Shown here: one piece after another, positions 14,443-17,609 of the stretch
Layout of the letters: each line of letters opens with the position of its first letter
Position numbering within the stretch: position 1 is the stretch's first letter
DNA from: CAZXBB01 sp964638815
GTDB lineage: Bacteria; Planctomycetota; Phycisphaerae; Phycisphaerales; SM1A02
DNA: 17,609 bases
Assembly: GCA_964638815.1 (NCBI GenBank)
Contig: CAZXBB010000310.1
Coordinates: 1 to 17,609, forward strand
Direction of reading: 5' to 3'
Translations under genes and position numbers: made by a program
The notes under the pieces: generated by a model
Databases searched by the model: none
What the model was told of the DNA's origin: nothing
What the model saw: the letters and a program-made list of their open reading frames with translations, nothing else

Positions 14443-14630
14443 GCATGATGCATGAAGCGGGTCGGTGGGTGGTCGAAACGACGACCGTCGAAACGACGAC
14501 CCGTGCGGGACGCGAGGCCGACGTCCGGGTAAACGAAGGCGTGCGCCGCGCAACCAGCGCGGCAAACCGGTCGCGTGGGCGTTCGGGCGAGGCGATGGCA
14601 TATCCTCTCGATACGTCGAGCCTTGACCCC
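14443..14630 (+). repeat. Intergenic mosaic repeat, copy C
   Basis: Read on the plus strand: head GCATGATGCATGAA (14445-14458), two exact tandem 15-bp units GTCGAAACGACGACC (14472-14486 and 14487-14501), a body about 92% identical to copy A, and the tail hairpin CTCGA-TACG-TCGAG (14607-14620). It occupies most of the 272-bp gap between the divergent Mrp gene (14380) and the secreted LTxxQ-like protein (14653). Each 15-bp unit contains the small palindrome GTCGAAACGAC. No second head is seen at the right end. Confidence 0.85.
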
Positions 14631-14652
14631 CCCGACGCCCGGAGAACGAACG

Positions 14653-15315
14653 ATGATCGCCGCCAATCGACGCGGGCTCCAGTGTCTGACGATGATTCTC
14701 GCGAGCGTCTCCGCCGCGGCGGACCCGCCGCCGACCTCGCAGCCCGCACCGCCCGACCCCGCGACACGGCCGATGCCTGACGAATCGCGCGAGACGCGAG
14801 GCGCCGGCATCCTCGCCGGCCCGCCCGTCGAGGGCGACGCGCTCGGCGATCGGCCGGATCGGGCGCGCGGCGACGAGGGTCGTGCGCGCGACGCGATTCC
14901 CCCGCGGCGATGGTTCGCGCTCCTGCGGGAGGTCGAGCTGACGCCCGGGCAGGAGGATGAGGTCGGGCGCATCACGCGGGAGCTGCACCGCGCGCGACGG
15001 ACGTTCGAACGCGACCACGGCGCCGAGCTGCGCCGCCTGCGCGAGGCAATGCGCGAGGCGCGCTCGACCGGCGCGGCCGTGTCCGACGAGGTGCGCACCC
15101 GCTTCCAGGCGCTGCGCGCGAAGCACCCGGACGTCTTCGCCCGCCAGGAGGCAATCTGGGCGCTGCTCACGCCGCCGCAGCAGGAAAGGATGCTCACCGA
15201 GATCGCGCGCGTGCGCGAGGAGATCGCGAAGCGGCGTGAACAGCGCGGAGGCGGCGAGCCAGACGAGCGGACCCGTCGCCGCCTCGAGTTCCTGCGCTCA
15301 CGCATTGTCGAGTGA
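14653..15315 (+). CDS. Secreted LTxxQ-motif (Spy/CpxP-like) small helical protein
   Basis: 220-aa protein with a signal peptide (about 1-23, ending SAAAD) and a disordered Pro/Asp/Arg-rich linker (24-85, containing TSQPAPPDPATRP). A predicted all-helical charged domain follows (86-220). Two LTxxQ motifs, LTPGQ (96-100) and LTPPQ (172-176), flank a long basic/acidic helix region (EVGRITRELHRARRTFERD), the layout of Spy/CpxP-type periplasmic chaperone or metal-sensor proteins. Similarity is at motif level only, so the role is uncertain. The ATG at 14653 has GGAG 8 nt upstream (14641-14644). Its promoter must lie within or next to repeat copy C; the TATCCT in the repeat's tail (14601-14606) is a possible -10. 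Confidence 0.75.
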   Translation: MIAANRRGLQCLTMILASVSAAADPPPTSQPAPPDPATRPMPDESRETRGAGILAGPPVEGDALGDRPDRARGDEGRARDAIPPRRWFALLREVELTPGQEDEVGRITRELHRARRTFERDHGAELRRLREAMREARSTGAAVSDEVRTRFQALRAKHPDVFARQEAIWALLTPPQQERMLTEIARVREEIAKRREQRGGGEPDERTRRRLEFLRSRIVE

Positions 15316-15344
15316 CACGGGACGACCCGAGCGCGACCGGCGCC

Positions 15345-15370
15345 GGGGTTCAGCCGCGGGGGTTCAGCCG
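15345..15370. repeat. 14-bp tandem duplication over a stop codon
   Basis: GGGGTTCAGCCG occurs at 15345-15356 and 15359-15370 (14-bp period). The second copy contains the TGA stop of the minus-strand gene ending at 15364. A palindrome CCGGCGCCGG (15337-15346) abuts it in the short gap between the convergent genes. Confidence 0.7.
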
Positions 15371-16311
15371 CCGGTGCGAGCGTGGCCGAAGCCCCTGCGC
15401 CCCGTGCACGGAAACCCGAGGGGTGACTGCGTCGATTCGACGCCCGGACCCTGCGTTGCCGCTGCGGGCGCGGGGGCCGGCGCCGGCGCCGGCTCCGGTT
15501 CCGGTTCCGGTTCCGGTTCCATCGCGGCCGCGGCCGCGGCCGCGGCCGGGGCCGGGGCCGGGGGCGCGGCCGAGGGCGACGGCGAGGGCGAGGGCGAGGG
15601 CGTCCCGTCCTCATCCATCTCCGCCTCCAACGGCGTGATGTCGAGCGTCGTCGCGTAGGTCGCGCCGTCAGGCAGACGCTGCTGACCGACGATCTGCTCG
15701 ACGAGCATGGAGTCGGGGTTCACGTAGAGATCGAAGCGGGCGGCCGGGTCCACGCTCCGGCCGTCGCCGCTCTCCAGCTCGAGCCGGACCATCGGCTTGT
15801 CTCCGACCGTGACGTGCCTGGCCTCGGTCGCCGTGAACCCGTCCTCGACGCCGGAACGGAAGTCCCGGTCGGGGGTCGGCGAGAACTTCAGCGCCATGTG
15901 CGGTGCGAGCCAGATGTTGTACTTGAGCACGGCCTCGTGCATCGCGGGCGTCGTGCGCGGCGAGAGGTCGAGCCCGAGCTGTCGGCGCAGCGTCGACCCG
16001 GGCGTCTGCACGAACAGCCGCCCGTTGTCGACGGCGCAGCCGATCTGCGTCTCGACGCGCCGGGCCCGCCCGCCGTCGCCGGCGGTCGTCACCTGGAGCA
16101 CGCGCACCGTGTCCTTGTACACCGCGAGCCGGCGATAGCGATCGACGAGCGCGTCGAAGAAGCAGTGCGCGTCGAGCCGCGGTTCGCCGGTGAGCGGATC
16201 GGGGGAGACACACGTGTTCCAATCGGGAACGGGCGGTGCCGCGAGCGCCGCGGCGCCCAGGGTCGTCACGAACGCCGCCGCGAGCAGGGGTCGATTCGCC
16301 CGTCGAATCAT
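15364..16311 (-). CDS. Secreted protein with repetitive SP/AP/EP tail; possible LolA-like domain
   Basis: 315-aa protein. A signal peptide (about 1-25, LLAAAFVTTLGAAALAA) is followed by a domain at 30-235. Features include CFFDALVDRYRRLAVYKDTVRVLQVTT (50-76), NGRLFVQTPGSTLRRQLGLDL (96-116), ARFDLYVNPDSMLVEQIVG (191-209) and YATTLDITPLEA. The pattern of Y.DTV....T...G, 'gRL.v.TP.S.LR.QLGLD' and a later YV.P.S...E resembles LolA/LppX-type lipid-binding beta-sheet proteins, which is a tentative fold guess. Residues 237-287 are low complexity (SP repeats, AP, poly-Ala, EP, AP). The last ~27 residues (ESTQSPLGFPCTGRRGFGH) look unlike a designed tail. The ATG at 16311 has GGAGG 8 nt upstream (16320-16324) and a good promoter motif behind it. 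Confidence 0.8.
   Translation of the reverse strand: MIRRANRPLLAAAFVTTLGAAALAAPPVPDWNTCVSPDPLTGEPRLDAHCFFDALVDRYRRLAVYKDTVRVLQVTTAGDGGRARRVETQIGCAVDNGRLFVQTPGSTLRRQLGLDLSPRTTPAMHEAVLKYNIWLAPHMALKFSPTPDRDFRSGVEDGFTATEARHVTVGDKPMVRLELESGDGRSVDPAARFDLYVNPDSMLVEQIVGQQRLPDGATYATTLDITPLEAEMDEDGTPSPSPSPSPSAAPPAPAPAAAAAAAAMEPEPEPEPEPAPAPAPAPAAATQGPGVESTQSPLGFPCTGRRGFGHARTGG
15470..15606 (-). repeat. Hexanucleotide repeat blocks in a coding tail
   Basis: Successive blocks of different 6-bp units: GGCTCC plus four GGTTCC (15491-15520, encoding EP repeats), four GCGGCC (15524-15547, poly-Ala), two GGGGCC (15548-15559), then GGCGAG-type units (encoding SP). Each block is internally uniform, which is typical of local slippage expansion. 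All are in frame with the minus-strand protein. Confidence 0.85.
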
Positions 16312-16319
16312 GCTCCGAT

Positions 16320-16324
16320 CCTCC
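16320..16324 (-). promoter_or_regulatory. Ribosome binding site for the gene starting at 16311
   Basis: GGAGG on the minus strand, 8 nt before the ATG. It fixes the start, although the frame stays open further upstream to 17241. Confidence 0.7.
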
Positions 16325-16347
16325 GCAGCCCCCGCGCGCAGCGCCCG

Positions 16348-16353
16348 ATTATC
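16348..16353 (-). promoter_or_regulatory. Extended -10 promoter motif upstream of the secreted protein
   Basis: The minus strand reads TGCGATAAT, an extended -10 (TGn plus GATAAT, five of six consensus bases), about 37 bp upstream of the ATG at 16311. No good -35 is seen at 17-18 bp. It lies between a hairpin (16391-16436) and the gene, as expected for a separate transcription unit. Confidence 0.5.
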
Positions 16354-16390
16354 GCATACTTTCCGGACGCGGCACGCAGGTTCTTCCCAA

Positions 16391-16436
16391 ATGCTCACCG
16401 CCGGCCCACCGGACGCGGCAACCGCCGGCAGAGCAT
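16391..16436 (-). terminator. Hairpin downstream of the CPBP protease gene
   Basis: ATGCTC (16391-16396) pairs with GAGCAT (16431-16436), and GCCGGC (16400-16405) with GCCGGC (16424-16429) inside it. On the minus strand it begins 21 bp after the protease stop and is followed by a short TTTGGG rather than a full T-run. Position and stem make a terminator plausible. Confidence 0.45.
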
Positions 16437-16457
16437 GGACTTGCGGCCCACGGGCTG

Positions 16458-17609
<1,152 letters not shown>

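Overview
This is very GC-rich bacterial DNA (about 70% or more by eye) with dense short-spaced genes and strong GGAG-type ribosome binding sites about 6-8 nt before several starts. No rRNA, tRNA, CRISPR array or transposase gene was seen. The source is tentatively a planctomycete (Phycisphaerae-like). The hints are a Mrp/ApbC ATPase without the usual C-terminal CxxC pair, a small secreted LTxxQ-type protein with a TSQPAPP-like linker, and long low-complexity tails. This assignment is inference from sequence style, not a marker-gene result.

The core (about 1.4-13.2 kb) is a surface-polysaccharide locus. It holds a Wzy/O-antigen-ligase-type membrane protein (minus), a GT4 glycosyltransferase (plus) and a four-gene minus-strand operon. 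Reading in the direction of transcription, that operon is a GT4 glycosyltransferase (9633-8494), a membrane-anchored SGNH hydrolase (8450-7317), a Wzx/MATE-like flippase (7304-5667) and a second membrane-anchored SGNH protein (5670-4495, ATGA overlap). Then come a divergent third glycosyltransferase (plus), a WecC-type UDP-N-acetylmannosamine dehydrogenase (minus) and an FkbM-family methyltransferase (plus). Together these could make a nucleotide-sugar acid, assemble a lipid-linked glycan, decorate it (methyl, possibly acyl groups), flip it and polymerise or ligate it.

The right flank is less specialised: the Mrp/ApbC Fe-S carrier ATPase (minus), the secreted LTxxQ-like protein (plus), a secreted protein with an SP/AP/EP-repeat tail (minus), and a CPBP-family intramembrane protease that runs off the right edge (minus). 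The left edge carries the C-terminal part of an exported protein of unknown function with an extreme poly-glycine tail running off the window.

The most unusual content is non-coding. (1) A mosaic intergenic repeat family occurs three times (1153-1383, 9659-9895, 14443-14630). It has a GCATGATGCATGAA head and a tail hairpin that keeps its pairing through a compensatory change; the middle copy is bounded by 23-bp inverted ends and fills the gap between two divergent glycosyltransferase genes. (2) A separate compact inverted-repeat element lies at 3019-3116. (3) Degenerate hexanucleotide repeats are strikingly frequent. They appear between convergent genes (4342-4490, including a 41-bp alternating purine-pyrimidine run) and inside coding tails at 15470-15606 and 17482-17609.
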